Source: Archilochus colubris (Eukaryota > Chordata > Aves > Apodiformes > Trochilidae). From it: DNA of 64,000 nt. Location of the stretch: assembly GCA_023079485.1 (NCBI GenBank), contig CM041084.1, positions 14,908,609 to 14,972,608 on the forward strand, written 5' to 3'. Shown piece after piece: positions 12,601 through 27,600 of this stretch. The notes below the pieces were generated by a model. It worked only from the letters and a program-made list of their open reading frames with translations. It did not search any database and was not told where the DNA came from. Position numbers and translations under genes: made by a program. The stretch's first letter is position 1; every line of letters begins with the position of its first letter.

Positions 12601-15600
12601 ATGAACTGTAAATCAGAAACGTCTGACCTTGTATGAGACCATGTAAATCTTTCTCTCTCTTCTCTGCTTTTACATCACTATATAGGATATTCTTTGCCTC
12701 TTTCTTATCACTTGCTTTTATTCAAATAAACCTTTTTTCTTTACTTCTGAGAAAAGAATTGCACTTCCAGAATAATTTTTTGTTCCCTGTTTGTGAAATA
12801 TACACAGACTACCTTGAAGAAATATTTTAATAAAATGAGTGATTTCAAGGTAGGAGGTCATGCTGGTAGGAGGTCTTGAGTTAGAGTCTGGTTATATGAA
12901 CCTGCACGGAAGCTGGGGGAGGAAAACAGCCTGCAAGGCAGAGCATTTTGGAGAAGGCAGTAAAAGGTCAATCCATGTGCACATGGCTTGGTGTTTGCCA
13001 CAGGTGCAATGTCTTTGTATATCATCGCCTATATTTTCACAGCTTTGGGCCAAGCACTTGATACATGCTGTTAGCAGGCTGTGGGATTAACAAGCAGGCT
13101 CCAGGAGTAGTTAAAGCAGTATAAACTGGCAGAACTAAAGGCAGGACAGACTAGTGCTAGATATTCAGGCAAAAGACTATTTGAATAGGGGGTAAGTGAA
13201 CGCAACACCTGAGTGCTCATACAGAGACATGGCCGTAGTAATGAAAAGAAGAAATCAAAGGTAAAGCTTTTTAATTTATTTCCTTTCTCTTTCTCTTGCT
13301 GTCAGCACACACATAACATTACAAGTAGTGAGTATGAATTCCACAAAGGACAATGCCTGAAGCACAGAAAGAGTGGATAACATTGTTGGATTAATAGCCT
13401 GTTTCAAGGCTGCCCAAGAGGAAAATAGAGATATATTCTACCCAGATGAAAAATCTGGCATCCTCTATGAATTTGGGGACACTAAAAATTCCTCAGTTAA
13501 TGACAGAGTCATTTCTGAGACATGGTTCCAGCTCACAGCAGTGATTGGCAAAAGCAGCATTTCTAAGCCATAGATAAATGCCTTGAAATGCTGAGGGCCA
13601 CTAAAATGTCCTGGGAAAAAGGCTGAAGACACAAGAACAGAATAGATACAGGACACCAGAGAAAGCTTTCTGTCCTCTCCTGCACAGTCTGAAAAAACAT
13701 TGCTTCCAGTTGTGGCTGAAGCAGACTAAATGTGGCACTGCAGACCCATTCTGTGGCTGGCAAGGAGATGCAGGAGGTTGTTTGGACCTCTAAAGCCAGA
13801 GCGATTGTCACCAGGAGCAGCCCCCTCTCCTGCCAGAGCAGAGAAGCTGGGTGGATTGCTGGGCAGCATCAACACAATCCTCCTGTGGGGGACCCATGGG
13901 GGACTGCAGCCTCTGAGAGCCTGGGATGTGGTTGGAGTTAGCAAGTCTGCCCTGCCCCGCTCTGCAGGGTGCACCCCGGACTGACAAGCATTTATTTTGG
14001 CAAGACAGTGATAAAGGACAGGCAGGTCTGCAAAAACAGCCATAATTCAGCCTCTATTCCCAGTGCAGAGTGGTTCTGCCTGTGCCTGGGAGAAAATGGT
14101 CAGGTAAGGAAAGCATCTGCATCAGCTGAAAGCAATTAAACTGAATATTGAAAAGAATTATTAATGGCTGAGGAAATGCTACCTCATAGTGTATAGAATA
14201 TTATGTGCACCACTTGCAGCACAGTGAGGTGTCCTGGCTGCCCGAGACAGATGAGCCATTCAGCCACCTACCAACGCCGGGCACAGCTTCTGGCAAGGAG
14301 CACTTGGCAGGAATGCCCCTGGGCACCAGGCCAGGAGGAGAGGGGTGCAGCATGAACTGACCTGCACTGGTGACTCCCAGGCATCACCCGGCTCTTACAG
14401 ACAGAGCCGCATGCCAGAGGAAGCAGGCAGGAATGTATCACTGCACCCTGCAACCGCAGTGAAAAGGTCAGAAGGAGAATATTAGGGCAAAATTAGCCCA
14501 ATGATAATACTCTACATTTGATGATTTCTGAAGAACATTGATTAACAAGCCCCAGTCAAAAGAAGAAATCTGGCCATTTGTGCAGCCAGGCAGCTGTCTT
14601 TTCATGCTCTTGAAAGCTCAGGAACAAGCTACGGGGAGGCTTCAGGTGCCTCCTCAATGAACCTTCAGCCTGCTGCTTCAGGACAGCTGTGAATAAGGCC
14701 GAGCAAAATCCAGAAGCCCTGGGCATTTGCTAGCAGAATCCCAGCATACCCAAACAAGAGAGCAAGAACAAGACAATGGTTTCTGTCCTCTATTTTCTAG
14801 TTCAGCTTTGAGTTTTGGATTATCACTAGTATCCAGAGAGCTCCTGGTGGCTCATGTAATCACACCAAGAAACTACATGTACTAGTACTACAGTGAAAAA
14901 TAAAGGTGTTGTCTTTACAGCAAAAGTCAAACTGAATTTCTCTGAGGAAAATGAATAGAATTAACACATGATGGCACTGTATGGGGAATGTCTAAGCATC
15001 AAGCAAAGGACTGAAGAACTCTAGATGCCATAGAGATCAAGGCAGCTCATGGACACTTGTAACAAGATAGTGCCAAAGAAACTACCACTGCGGCTTGGTA
15101 AGAGCCCATCTGTGCTCAAAGCAATTGGCAGAGGTGTAGTCTCAGCAGACTGACATCAGGAGAAGGACATGCAGGCAAGGCAGTGAGTATCTCTGCCAGC
15201 CAGACTGGGATGCTCAGCTGATGTACATCTGCAAGTTATGTGAGCGTTGAATGATCAGGGCAGGAAAATACCGGCCCTAAAACAGACAGAACTAACTAGT
15301 TCCATTTTAAAGACAGGAACTACTTGGCCGTATTAAATTGTTACTTCTTAAAAATGGGTGATGTGGAAAGCATTCAAGCAAGAACTGAGACAATGAAATT
15401 CAAGGTACATTTTCTCAAACACTAGGTTGTACTGCACTGCAGCAAAATTCAAATGATTCAGTACCATGGGACTTCGAGCACAAAACTTCTTCCCCTGGGT
15501 ATCCAAAAACAAGTGAAAGGCAGGAATGAGTGTAAAGAGCCAGGAGCAAAAACTGCACAGACAAGAGGTGATGTCTACTTGGAAATGCTGTACTCTTGCA

Positions 15601-18600
15601 TCAACTCTCCCAGGGACTAAACACCAGCTCAGCAAGAGGCCGATTAGTAGTAAAATCAAGACTCTGGGGTAAGCTGACATACAGGCTGTCAGCAGCCACT
15701 GGGAGAGACCAGCAACTGGCAGCAATAACAAGAGTCAAGGGTAAAGCCATGACAGGGCAGAGACTGAGTGGAAGATCTGCCCTCGGGCAGAAGGCAGCAA
15801 TGTGATGTGTGGAGAGATGTGAGGCATAGTCAATACTCAGGGCAGCACTGGAGATAAAACTGAAGAGAGATCAGCAGAAGGCATCTGGCAAATACACATA
15901 AGAACAAGGAAGACATACATAACAAGATATGAGGAATTAACTCGTTTGACACAGAAGTGCTGGGGAAATGAGTGGCCCAGGAAGCCAGAGGGGAGGCACA
16001 GCACCAGCCAGCAGGACCCTGGTAGCCAAAGAGGCTCGTAAAGCTCCATCAGTAGCAGGGACACAAACAAGATGTATAAAGATGAAGTGAGGGGGAGCAC
16101 GCTTGAAACTCAACAAGGCTTGAGGTACTGCTGGGCCACAGCAGTAAAAGTCAGGGCCTGGTTCAGGCTATGCAGAGGTAACTGTGTGCTCAGCAATAGC
16201 TGCCAACAGAGCAACAATAAACAGCTAAGAAGAGAGATTAACGACCTTGACGAGTCTTGGAAGGAGCATGCGTGGCTGCATCAAGGGCCTTGAAGGGGGC
16301 ACCAGGAACTACATCTGCGTTTGCTTGGCTCAAATGGCTGCGGCAGTTCAGGTTTTACAAGTATGGAGTCCTTTCATGTTGTTGTCCAGCACCCAGAACA
16401 TGAAACACTTGAGGTGAAATCCTGCCTCCCCCCCCTTAAGTTAATGGGAATTTTGCCTTGAGTCTGGTTTCTCTCTGCTCACACTATCTGGTATAAGGAG
16501 AGACAACAGATCCCACCTCAAGAGAGAGGGAGGAGGGAAAAAGGAGGCAAAGAAAAGCATTTGTGCAGCTTTGCTCGTGAGACTATGCTGAGGACAGGGG
16601 GACAGGGCTGGTGTCCCATAGCTCTGGCAATTGTGCAGGCCCAGGGCTTGCTGAGCTGACCAGAGGCAGATACCAGAGCTAAGAGAGCAAAAAGGAAGCA
16701 GATGAAGGGGGTAGCTGGCAGGAGAAAAAAAGAGCAAACTCAATTAAAAGCTTCAGCAAGGAGCTCCCAAATAGCAAAGGGGGACCATCCTCATGGGGCA
16801 GGGGAATGGGCAGGAACAGGCCACCAAATATGCACACCAGCAAAGACACAACAGAGTTGGGAAAAGCATGGTGACAGGTTTCCTGCAATGCCTGGCTTGT
16901 TGCTTAGTTTTGCTGTTGCATCAGCAAGGCAAAACACGATCTTGCTGTACTGCCAGGGTGGGTAACTTCAGGGCTTTGAAAAGTGAGAGATGGTTAAATA
17001 TATTTCTTCATGGTCACCATGGGAGAAGGGCACCAAAAATACCTCAGGTCTCTATATTTCAACAGGAGACATGAATCCTATGGGTTAGTAAAAAACAAGA
17101 GACAGAAGCAGTAAGATAGGAAGATCACACACCAAAAATAGTTCAGTACCTGGAAGTTGTCAAAGACACCACTAGGGGAAAAGTAGAAGCTGTGTGGATC
17201 TGAACTATGTCAATTCCTTTGGCTTGAGCAGGTAGATCTCGTTATGTCTTCAGAAGAGAGACACAATGAAAGACCTTACAAAAGAGGACCTTTCCTTCAT
17301 CTGAAAGCTACAGTCGTGATACATACAATTCCTGATTGTCACAGTGCTGAAAGTGCTACAAAAAAATTCGAGAGAAAGGAAATTCCCACAGCAGAACTGC
17401 CAGTGAAAGATGAAAGCAGTGCTGAAAAAGGTAGAAAGAGAGCCAGAGCAAGAGAAGTCCACAGGCAGGCTTGCTCAGGGCTGCTTTGTTTTGTTTTGTT
17501 TTTCTCTTCCCATTGGCTGAAATGTTTTCCGATGGGAAATGTCCACTTGACTGTATCAACATTTCCTTTTTTCATTTCTATAAGAATGCATATGGGAAGC
17601 TGGTTGCTTGCCTAGAAGCCTCTTGTCCCTCTCTGGCCAAAATGGACCTGAGTTTCCCAGGAGGCTGCAATGACTGAATCCAGCACTTTAGTCACACAGG
17701 ACCTGGCAGAGGTGCCGGGGGCCCCCGTCTCACCACCCACAGCACCAGCACTGGGACAAGGAGCTGGGCTGGGCCTCCACAAACTCTTGGCAGAGGGACT
17801 GGGCAGGCAATGAGGAAGCAGAAACCTTTTAGTTTTCACTCTCCTCATTCATGTGGAAATCAGTTTCTGGGAAAAAAGTCTGGCTTCTGTGTTCCTTCCT
17901 CCTGGGCATAAGGGGGCAGCCTCTGGTGCAGGCACTGCTCCTGGCTCCTCAGGGCCACTGGGCTACTTCGCGTCTAGCTAAGTAGCCTGAACCCTGCCTA
18001 TTTCCACACAGCCTCAGCTCATCCCTCTGCACCACTCCGGGGGGTTGTTCCCAGCTTGTCAGGCTGTTGCATGGCCTAATTACTGACTGTTTATGAAGAA
18101 CCTCATTCATTAGAGGAGCTTGAGCTCTCTAAGTGCATATTATCACTTAGGGTACTTAAGATGAAAGGCACTTAAGAGCTTGACAAACTGAGAAAGCAAA
18201 TGTATACAGGGATCATGCTATTTGCCTCTGAAATGAAGCATCTGGGCTGAGACTTAACAACTGTTTCAGGAAGCAGCAGGAGGAGAGAATGGGAAACTAC
18301 TGAGGTTCAGCTAAAAGTCCTGAAGCAGCAGCAATGCCAGTGATTAGGGGTTGTCTGGGGTGGGGGACTTCCAGAGGGACCCCTGCTCTGGGGGTTGTCC
18401 CTGTATAGGGAATCTGAGCTGAGGAGCCAGGTAGCTCTGGCTGGCTGCTGCTGGGTCATTGGGCCCCCACTAGAGGCTTGCACACCTTGAAGGATGTGGC
18501 CATCAGGTTTGGAGTTGAAAGCTTCCTCTTCTCTGGGAGAAGAAGGGAGGAGGACAGGGATGGGAAAGGTTGTGTGCTGCATGCCTGTGCCAGAGCAGGT

Positions 18601-21600
18601 CACTGAGATGGGGCACTGCAAGTTCAGGGCAGGAAAGATTCATTGAGCCACCTTTTCTATGGCTACTTTGCATGCATAACTTTGAGGTAAAATAAATACC
18701 AGTGGACGATTTAAGTCCCCTCCAGCAGGCCCTGTAGCCTTTCAGAGGTGTTAGCAGTATGCCTCCAATAAGCAGTGTTCTGTTTTTCCATGATAAATCC
18801 ATGCTACACCATCCCTCCCACGTACACAAGTACTCAATTTCTGCAGGAAGTGGAGATAGCAATGGAGAGGCCTGGAAGGAAACCAGAAAGTAGATTACTG
18901 AGTAATCTACTCATGCTGTAGTGAGAAAGAATCCTTTTAGAGTGTCTTCACAAGCAAAATGCTTGGTTTTGCTTTGCCCAAGCTAGAAGTCTTGAAAAGC
19001 ATCTGATTGATTAATAGGCTTTTTGCCAAGCTCCCAAGAAGCACAGGATTAGTGCATATTGTTAAATTTCCTTTTCTTGGTCAGTTTCCTAAACTGTGTA
19101 CAACATTAATATCAAAGCACTGAGTGAAAAATACACTGATCTATGTTTGAAGAGTCAGACGAAAAAAAAAGCTGAAGGAAGACTTCTAAGGTACTTTCTA
19201 AATTGCTGAGCCCTCAAATATATGTGGTGGAACCAAAGGATTCCACTCATCTGACTTGTTTATTCTGAATTGTTAAGATATGTGACAAACTGCTCCACTT
19301 TCGTAACCTATTAATCATGGGGGTCTTTATTTCCCAAATGCCAGTGCTCCAATTTATGTTGTTATCCAATTTATGCTAAGTTATCAATTTTTCTCTCACT
19401 CACTGAAGTCTCGGAGATCTTATCCTTTGCAGTGTATTCCTGTGCATGACTGCTCAATTTTGCATTCTCTTCTCTCCTTTCCCCTCCTATCAACCTCTTG
19501 GTCAAGTTACATAATTACCATAACTTCTAAGAATATACACAGTCACATCCAAAACCCTTCACTGGCCATTTTTGGCCAGGCTATGACGTGTTTTGGATTG
19601 TATCTCTATTTTACTTATTTCACTAAATCTTTTATCTCTCAGGAAGAGCAGACGTAAGTGATAAAAAACATTTGCTAGGGCCTAGCCCAATTCTTTCGCT
19701 TTGTGAAATATCAATAAACACATCTTACTGACAACACTTTGTAAGACCTTGAGGAGGCTTTCCTCTTTTAACAAACCCCAAACTGTGCCAGTATCACACA
19801 ACCAAGCCCATGCTGAGCTAAGTCTGTGGTGAGAGGAGAGAGCCCAGGGATCACACCCTGCCATGCAGAACTGTAGGGTTTCCTCCAAGCTTCTGCCAGG
19901 CACCAAAAGCAGCCTCTGGCTGTCTTGTCCCCCAGTTTATCATCTCTGTGGCATCCTCTGCTGCCTCTGACATGCTCTCACAGCCATTCTGTTATCTTCC
20001 TCTAGAGATGTAGCACACAGGGGCTCTGTTTCTGCTTTGTGCAGCCAGGGCCCAGGGCCGTTGGTTATCTACAGGGCCATGCATCAGAGAGACCACAGCT
20101 GCCTGCAGGTGGCCTTGCCTCTCACCAGCCAGACAGAGCTTAAGCCCAAATAATTGTTAACTTTTGCTGGCATCTGTGGTCTGCTTACATCCATCTGTCT
20201 TGAAAGAGACCCTCAACTGGTAGTCTTAAGAATCACTGAGTCCTTGTACTGCTCCATCTGATTCCCAGGGGAGATATTTTGCTCTGCACCATTAAAAAAG
20301 TGAAACTGTTTTTACGTGCATTGCTACATTTAGGACAAAATTGTTGGCCTGTGCTGATAGAGACACGTTGAGCTGTTCTGATGCTGCCATGACAGTAAAA
20401 ATAACAGTAAGAGATCTGTATTACTGAATGTCACTTTCATGTGAATTTAAGGTTTTAGAAAATATAACTCAACCTTATGTTGTGCTGTATCAAATCAGAT
20501 TAGGATTATCATTTATTATATCAGATATATCATTATATCAGATTATCATTTTATAATGAGGGTAGCATAACACAAGGAGGCAGAGTGTTGTCTAACTCAT
20601 GCAAGCATATAGATGACTTTCTTTTCTATTTTATTCATATTTTCTAATGAAAAACGAGTTATTTAGAGGATTTATGATAGGATCCTGTGATGCAACTGGG
20701 ACCTTCAGCTCCCTGGGGCAGAGCTGCAGCACCTCACCCAGCAATGCCTTACACAGGTGGAGACCTGTCCTTAAGAAGGCTGAGCTCCATTCATCATCAT
20801 AGAAATCTAGCTTAATTCAGCAGGATACTCAGGTAAAGTTAAATGTAAGCAATGTAGGACTTCTTGAAGACCAAGACTGAGGCTTTCAAGAGCTCCATCA
20901 TCATGTAGAACAGTTCAGCAACGTGTACATAGAGGAAATATGATGCCCCCCTCGCATATGCAGACGTTAGCAAGCAGTGTCTGTGAATAAAGAAGAAAGT
21001 GGAGGAAGAAATGGTGGGAGAAAATCAGACCATAGGCAAACCCCAGGCAAGATAATAAGGCCAAAGCAAATTCACAGTTAGTATATGATGCAGTATTTAA
21101 CCCCAAAAGCTCTGTAAAGTCCTGAAAAGCTGAAGGCACCATTAGAGTGGTCTCTTGGTAGCACTGCTGAAGCTGGAGGATGTCTAACTCAGCCCTGAAG
21201 TGTTGACTGTTCTGAATGGAGATGTGAGAAACACACTTTATCTAACACAGAGCTTGATCTGGTGTGCCAGCTTCAAAAGAACAGCTGCTCCAAGTGTGTT
21301 TCCCAAGGGCTGATTAAACATTGGAAGGAAATTTCCAGAGTCAGAATTTACTTTGTGGAGAAGTAACTTTAAAAACAAAACACAGCCTAAGTTTAACAGA
21401 ATGTTTCTGTACCAGCTGCTTCTGGAAACAGTCACTCCAATGCAGAAAATCTCTCTTAATAATATGCTGTGCTGTTGCATCAGAGCAGGAGAGAGATATT
21501 AAGTAGGCAGAAAGTCAAAATGAAGTAGTCTCTTTTTCTTTACCCAACTTCACAGATACACAGGAGGAGAACAGGCACCAAAAATTGCTAATACATGAAT

Positions 21601-24600
21601 GAAACATTAGAAGTTTCTCTTCAGTGGTAAAAAAAATGAAAAAAGGAAGTGGTGAATATCAAATCCACTCTACACCCCTTGGGGACATCGAGAGAAACCC
21701 AGAAATGGCAATGGGGCTAGGTGTGCTGGAGAGGGCAGGGAGGTGTCATGTCATGGTGACAAGGGATGGAAAAGGGCCTTCATTCTGCTGTGGCCTCTAA
21801 AGTGTCTCTTCTTTGTCAGGACCAAGACTTGTAGGAGAAATACAAATATAAGTTGGTGGAAGTTGCATTCTTTTCTGTGTCTCCTTCACTCTACCTCCAT
21901 TTTCTTTACATGGATTTAAAAATGCATATGTCTTACAGGTTAAAAGTCTGAAAGATGGTACAAACCAAATCAGCATGTAAAGCACAGTAATTAATTTTCT
22001 TTTTGTCAGGTGAGCCCAAGAAGTAAAGAGGAGTTTAATGTAATTTAATTGGGAGTCTAATTTAATTTAATGGGGTGTAAGCTAGAGTTCTGTCACACAG
22101 AATTGGTGTAATTCTGCCCAGTACTTCTCCAACTAGAGCTGGTCCAAGTGCTCCTTGGGCACATCTGCTCAGCACAACCAGGACTGGTATCTCTTGAAAG
22201 TAACAGAAAGAGACATTTTTCCTTAAGAAAAGGACTTTTAACCTGTACATAGGATTAGAAAATCAGTGAAAACAGGAGCTAGAAGCCAGCTTCCCTTTAA
22301 CCTGCATGAGACTCTTTGGCAATAGATTAACAGAGGAGTTTGCCTTTCTACCAAAGGAGCAGAGCTAGTCAACTCATTATAGAGTGACTCCAGAAAATCA
22401 GACCTTCCTGTTTTACACACACAGATTTGGTGGGAAAAAAATCAAAAAGGGGAAAAAAAATCACATTTGTCAGGCTATCCATAAGAGACATTTTCCATGC
22501 CACAGCTTCCTTCTGTGCTGCAAGCACATGGAGGGTCTGGTCCCTGCAGAGAATAGTCAGAGGCAGGAGGAGGATGGGCAGGGCTTGTTCTTCCCCTCCC
22601 AGGGAGAAAAGGAGATTTTTCCAGGGACACTTTGTAGGCAGGGCGAGCTGTTCCCACTCACTGGAAAGCAGTCAGTACTGAGTTTCCATTCAAGGTGGCT
22701 CCACCTTCCACATACCCCCAGGCTCCTGGGGCCCCTCTCCCACCACCCCTGAGCCGTCCAGCAGGAGCCCCCTGCCCTGGGCAGCTGGTGCAGGCAGCAC
22801 GGGGTAGAGGAAGGAGCTTTAGCAGCTGCTCCTGAGGCAGGCAGCAAATCTTAATTGTTTGTAGTTTATCAGTGGAGCCCCTTCAGCATTATGTGGGAAA
22901 CAGCCACATAGGAAATGTTTTGGGAAGCCCAGTTTGCAGATCAGTGGGTTCATCCTCAGTTTGTGAAGCTGAGAAAATGTGTGGGATAAACTACTACTAG
23001 TCATGGTATAAACTACTCCTTCAGGAAAACACTGGGAGTTTTTCTGTATGGGAAGAAATTTAGGACCTGCGTTGAGCCCCCCCCCCATTATGAAGTCCAT
23101 CCCTTTGTTTTTATAACAAAAGGAAAAAAACCTGTCTGAGTCTGAATCTTCAGTTAAAGAGCACTAGGAATATTTACCACACAGAAGATGCCTTTAGCAT
23201 CACAATTGATTAGGTTCAAATACTTCAAAATTTTCGAAGATTAATAAAAAGCTTTGCACTCTCTTCTTTTCATACTTAGTTGGGGTGTGAATAAAAGTAG
23301 CTTCATTAAAGTCAGTGAATTACTACAGTTACCAGTATGGGAGGAGAATGGACTCTCTGGATAGACTCCAAGGTTTCATCATACTGGTTTGCAGTCTGTT
23401 TTCTCACTATGATCCCCTTTTTTGTTCTTTTGTCAGGTCAGGTTAAAAGAGATTAAATCTGAGCTCCAATAACTGTTCAATAGTTTAAGGTCTATAAAAT
23501 ATCTATGCAGTCAGCATTTTGCTTCTGCATAATGACTTGCAAAGATTGACAATGTTCCATCTTTGAGGTTTTCTACTGATAGTGTCAACTTTTAACATGC
23601 ATTTACACACTGCCCCTAAAGGTTTCCTTCCCTTTGTCTGCCTCCAGCCCAGCAGAGCCCTTGTCACTGGCACATGGCAAGGAGAAGTGGAAAGTGTGTT
23701 GAGGAAAGGGCTCAGGAGGGATGTGCAGCTGAAAGGAACCTTTCTTGCTGCTGCCATTTGGGTCACTAATAAGCTGGAACTGCAGCACCAGCCTAACCTG
23801 AAGTGCCATGGATGTGGGGTCTGCTCCCAGAGGACAGCAGTCCACCTGCTGCCAGAGATGGCTGCCAGCTCTGGCAAGGCTGGGAAAGTGAGCGTGAGAT
23901 TTTCCTTTTGCTTGACAAGCCTCTGGCCCCTGCAGTTCCAGAGCCCTCCCCTGTGTCTCCTTTCACATTTGGGAACAAATCAGCATCGTGTATGGGAAGA
24001 AAACACAGTCATGAAAAGAAGAGAACCCCTATTTTGACAGAAACGACCCAACAATGGGCTCAGCAAGCCATTTGTGGTCTGCTTGGCAGGACCCAGATCG
24101 CTTTTCTTCCCCAGCTCCACACAATGATGGAAGCAGGGCTGCAGCACTTAAGACCTTGGCACCGTCATCTCAGCTGGGATTTGGAGTTATTCCAGGAGGC
24201 CCAAGAAACCTGCACCTCAGGCCAAAAACTGGAGGCTGAGAGTGCATGGGGCTGTTCTGGATGCTGGATGATTTAAGGTAGATAGCAGCACTTTGAAAAC
24301 TCCCATTGCCTGGCTATTCCTTCATCCTGAAAAAATGTTTGTGGATGGCTCCAAGGTTTCAGCTGCTGCAACAATGAGGTTTCTTCTCTTTAGGAGTCTT
24401 TTTTTCCCCTGAAAACATTTCTACCTACAGAAAGCTTAAAGGGAAAAATCAGTGAATTCAAAGGAAAATCTGCAGATGCATTTGACTCTCAGTGAAGAAG
24501 GAGCACGAAAGTTCTTCACTCAGTTAATGTATTCTGAGAAATTAATTGTATTGGTTATTTCCCAATTTCATGTTGGGATAATGACAAGATCAATAAAGAG

Positions 24601-27600
24601 AAGGAATGTCTTCGACCTGTTTCCAAGAACAAAGCATATAAAGCTTGGCTATGTCCTTGGACTTACACAAGTATCATCTCTCGTTTGTTGTAGTGGTTTC
24701 ATGATCATGACAGAGTAAACTGGATGAGGTTCAAGCAACGTGTTTAACCTCAAGTGGCAAAACTGCTGTGCTTCAGGTATTTGCCCATTCTAATTACTCA
24801 GTCTTGGGTTACTTACTCTCAGAAAATTATGAATCATTATGGGTCACTTTGCACTCTGCACATCCACTTCTAGAATAGACTATTGTTTTTTTTTTTTAAG
24901 TGGTGGTATAGAGCAACATCATCCTGGTGGTTTCTATGAGAAAACAACCACACTAATAGATATATTCTTCAAGCAGTAAGTAAATTGACCTGCCATAGAA
25001 CGTTCCCACTGCTGCTGTAATTTCCAAATAATCCCCAGCACTTGGAGGACCATGGAAAAATCTTCAGGATTAAGGGAGTTATGACTTTACATGTGAAACT
25101 GAAATTCTGAAAACGGCACTATCCTACTTGTAAACCATATTCACAATGTCTTGAACCCATACTTGTCCCATACATGAGAAAAGCAGTGAAGGTATCCCAA
25201 GATATTCCCTGCCTGAGTCTGACATAATCAGCTGGTGCTGATTATGAAAAGCTCAAATCTGAAGTCTGCCACATAGATAAGTTAAATGAAATTCTTAAGA
25301 TACTTAAGATGGAGAAATGTGTTAGTATTCCCCTAATGGACAATGGAGAAAAATTTAAATCTCCCTATAACCGTGCAGTGTTGATGTTTGAAGATGGAAG
25401 CAGAGAGGTTATGGAGGCAAGATGTGGTGTAAAGAGAAGTTGTAGCACGTGTTGGGAGTTCTGAAATTAAGGCTGCAGCGCTCACATGCTCACAGTGAAG
25501 ACCCTGATGTCTGGAGCTACCTTCTTAGTCCATCAGCTCTTCTGCTTGCATTCACACATTCAGGGCAAATCCTGCATTGCCAGTCCTCTGAAAATATCAC
25601 ATTGAGGGCTTTAACTGTGAAATAAGTGTGGTGGTCTTCAGATACAAAATATGGCATGGTACTGATGAAGGTGCCTAGAAGGGAAAGAGCTAAGCATGGT
25701 GTTTGGTAGAACTAACACTGATACTGCCAATGTGCAGAAATCCAGCTCTAGTACTAGGAGGAGGAGATCTATATCTCAGCCCAAATGGCTTTGGGGTTAT
25801 GTGTTACGAGGGATATTTTTAGTTGTAGTGAGTGGCCGCTCATTAAAGAGACTGCCAGTCTCTCACGCCAAGCTGTGTCCATCTTCTTCCACCATGGCAC
25901 TCATGGTCAGTGGTCAGCAAATCAGAAGCTTTTCCTGCCTGTTTTCAGTCCTACATTTTTATAGTTCTGGGCAATTTCTAGACTCTCAGTTATGATGTTA
26001 TAATTTTTTTGACATTCACTATGAATGTGTGTGCATGAGAGAAAAACGCAGGACAGGAAACATTTCTCTTCTGGCAACACTGCCATGCTACTCTCCATCA
26101 AAAAAGGGAACATTCATGATGTTTGCAAGTCAGAGCTCTTGTAAATGTCCTATTTTATGTACCATATAAAAAAATAAATCTATATTATTTCAATAATAAC
26201 ATTCCTACTAAATTCAAGGGTGCGGAATCATCCTCTGGAAAGGAAAAATCTCTTGAAGTTTTTGTGGGTAAATGAAAAAGAAAATTGTGTTCAGCACAAC
26301 ACATTAACAGGTATTGGAAAAATGATAGTCTTTAGAGAATTGCTTTATTAATTTCAGGGTTAGCATTTGGACAAGTTGCTAATGTTCAGAAAACATCTCT
26401 TTAGAACAGGACTGTGCATCAACAGTGGGGAACGTGCTCCACTCCCACAGGGACACTGCAAACATATGTTCATCCAGAGCAATGATTGTACCCACCTAGC
26501 AGAGGTTTTCTTCAAGTGACTCTCATGGCTCTCAGCAAATTGTGCTTTTTAAATCCTACCAGTCTCCTCTATGAGCTTTATTTTCAGCCACAGATTCTCT
26601 AAGGATTTCATACAATGTTTGAAGGTATAAACCTCAGCAGACTGTTGCTTTCAGGAGACTTGTACAGAAACAACTCTGCTGGACTCTGGAAAGCCTCCTG
26701 GAAGGATGGTTAAAGCGAAGAGTATCATCACCTCTTCATGTGACCCTCAAAGTCAAAAGAGCATTCCCTGGAGCCCAAGGAAGAGATACATGCTCATCCA
26801 CAGAAGATGTTTACCTTTAACACAAACCAGACATTGAGATTCCTGCAGCTGTAATTAAAGTGTGTAACTCTGTTTCCAATAATCTGCAAGTAGGCAGAGG
26901 AGCTGAGCTGAGTTCTTACATGACTGATGAAACACTGGTAGATGCAAAAGGCTATGGGGCTCAGTGATGACTTACAGTGCCACCCAGAAAAAGCCATTTT
27001 AGTTGCCTCCAATTTGGACAATACTTTAAAATAAGGTGATGGGAACTAGGAAGAGGATGTAGAAGTAAGTGTGAGATCCACCCTACTTACAGGCTGGAGA
27101 GTATGTGGCAGGGCTAGGTCCCCAGAATACCCTGGCTGTGGCTGAGGGAGCTACCTAGAACAAGGCAATAGAAAATAGCAGAGGTGACACTACTCTCTAG
27201 GAGTTAGAGCTGGTTCAGAGCTCCATGTCACTAGTTTCTGCCCAGGCATACTCCACTTCAGATTTACCCCTAAATCACAAAGGATCAGAGCCTTGGTTCG
27301 GGGAAGGTTTTTTAATATGTTTTTCTCTCAGCAGAATTATCTCTCTGGTTGTATGGGTTTGAACAAATAGGAATCTGGCCTTGTGGCAGTAAGAGATTGT
27401 TCCCTGCAGGATCCGTTCTGGAACTAATGCAATTTTCCTTCATGTTTGAATGAGACACTATTAACATGTATTGACTGCTCACTTAGCAGTAATTGTATCT
27501 ACTTCATTACTAGTGACAACAATGTTGCCATTTAGAAATTTTATTTAAAATTTGCATCTTAGAAGGGATCCCCAGTTAAGTACTGGATTCCTATTAGATC

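Noticed and set aside
15348..15731. 127-codon minus-strand frame with a hydrophobic, signal-peptide-like start
   Set aside because: The hydrophobicity comes from purine-rich plus-strand sequence. There is no supporting splice site, poly(A) signal or homology.
17150..21471. Short minus-strand GT-AG bounded open segments (17150-17204, 19729-19782, 21413-21471)
   Set aside because: At 54-59 bp, being open in at least one frame is expected by chance, and their phases do not chain together.
23582..24276. Overlapping plus-strand frames of 151 and 157 codons
   Set aside because: Two overlapping frames of similar length in a locally GC-richer patch, neither resembling a known protein; chance is the simplest reading.
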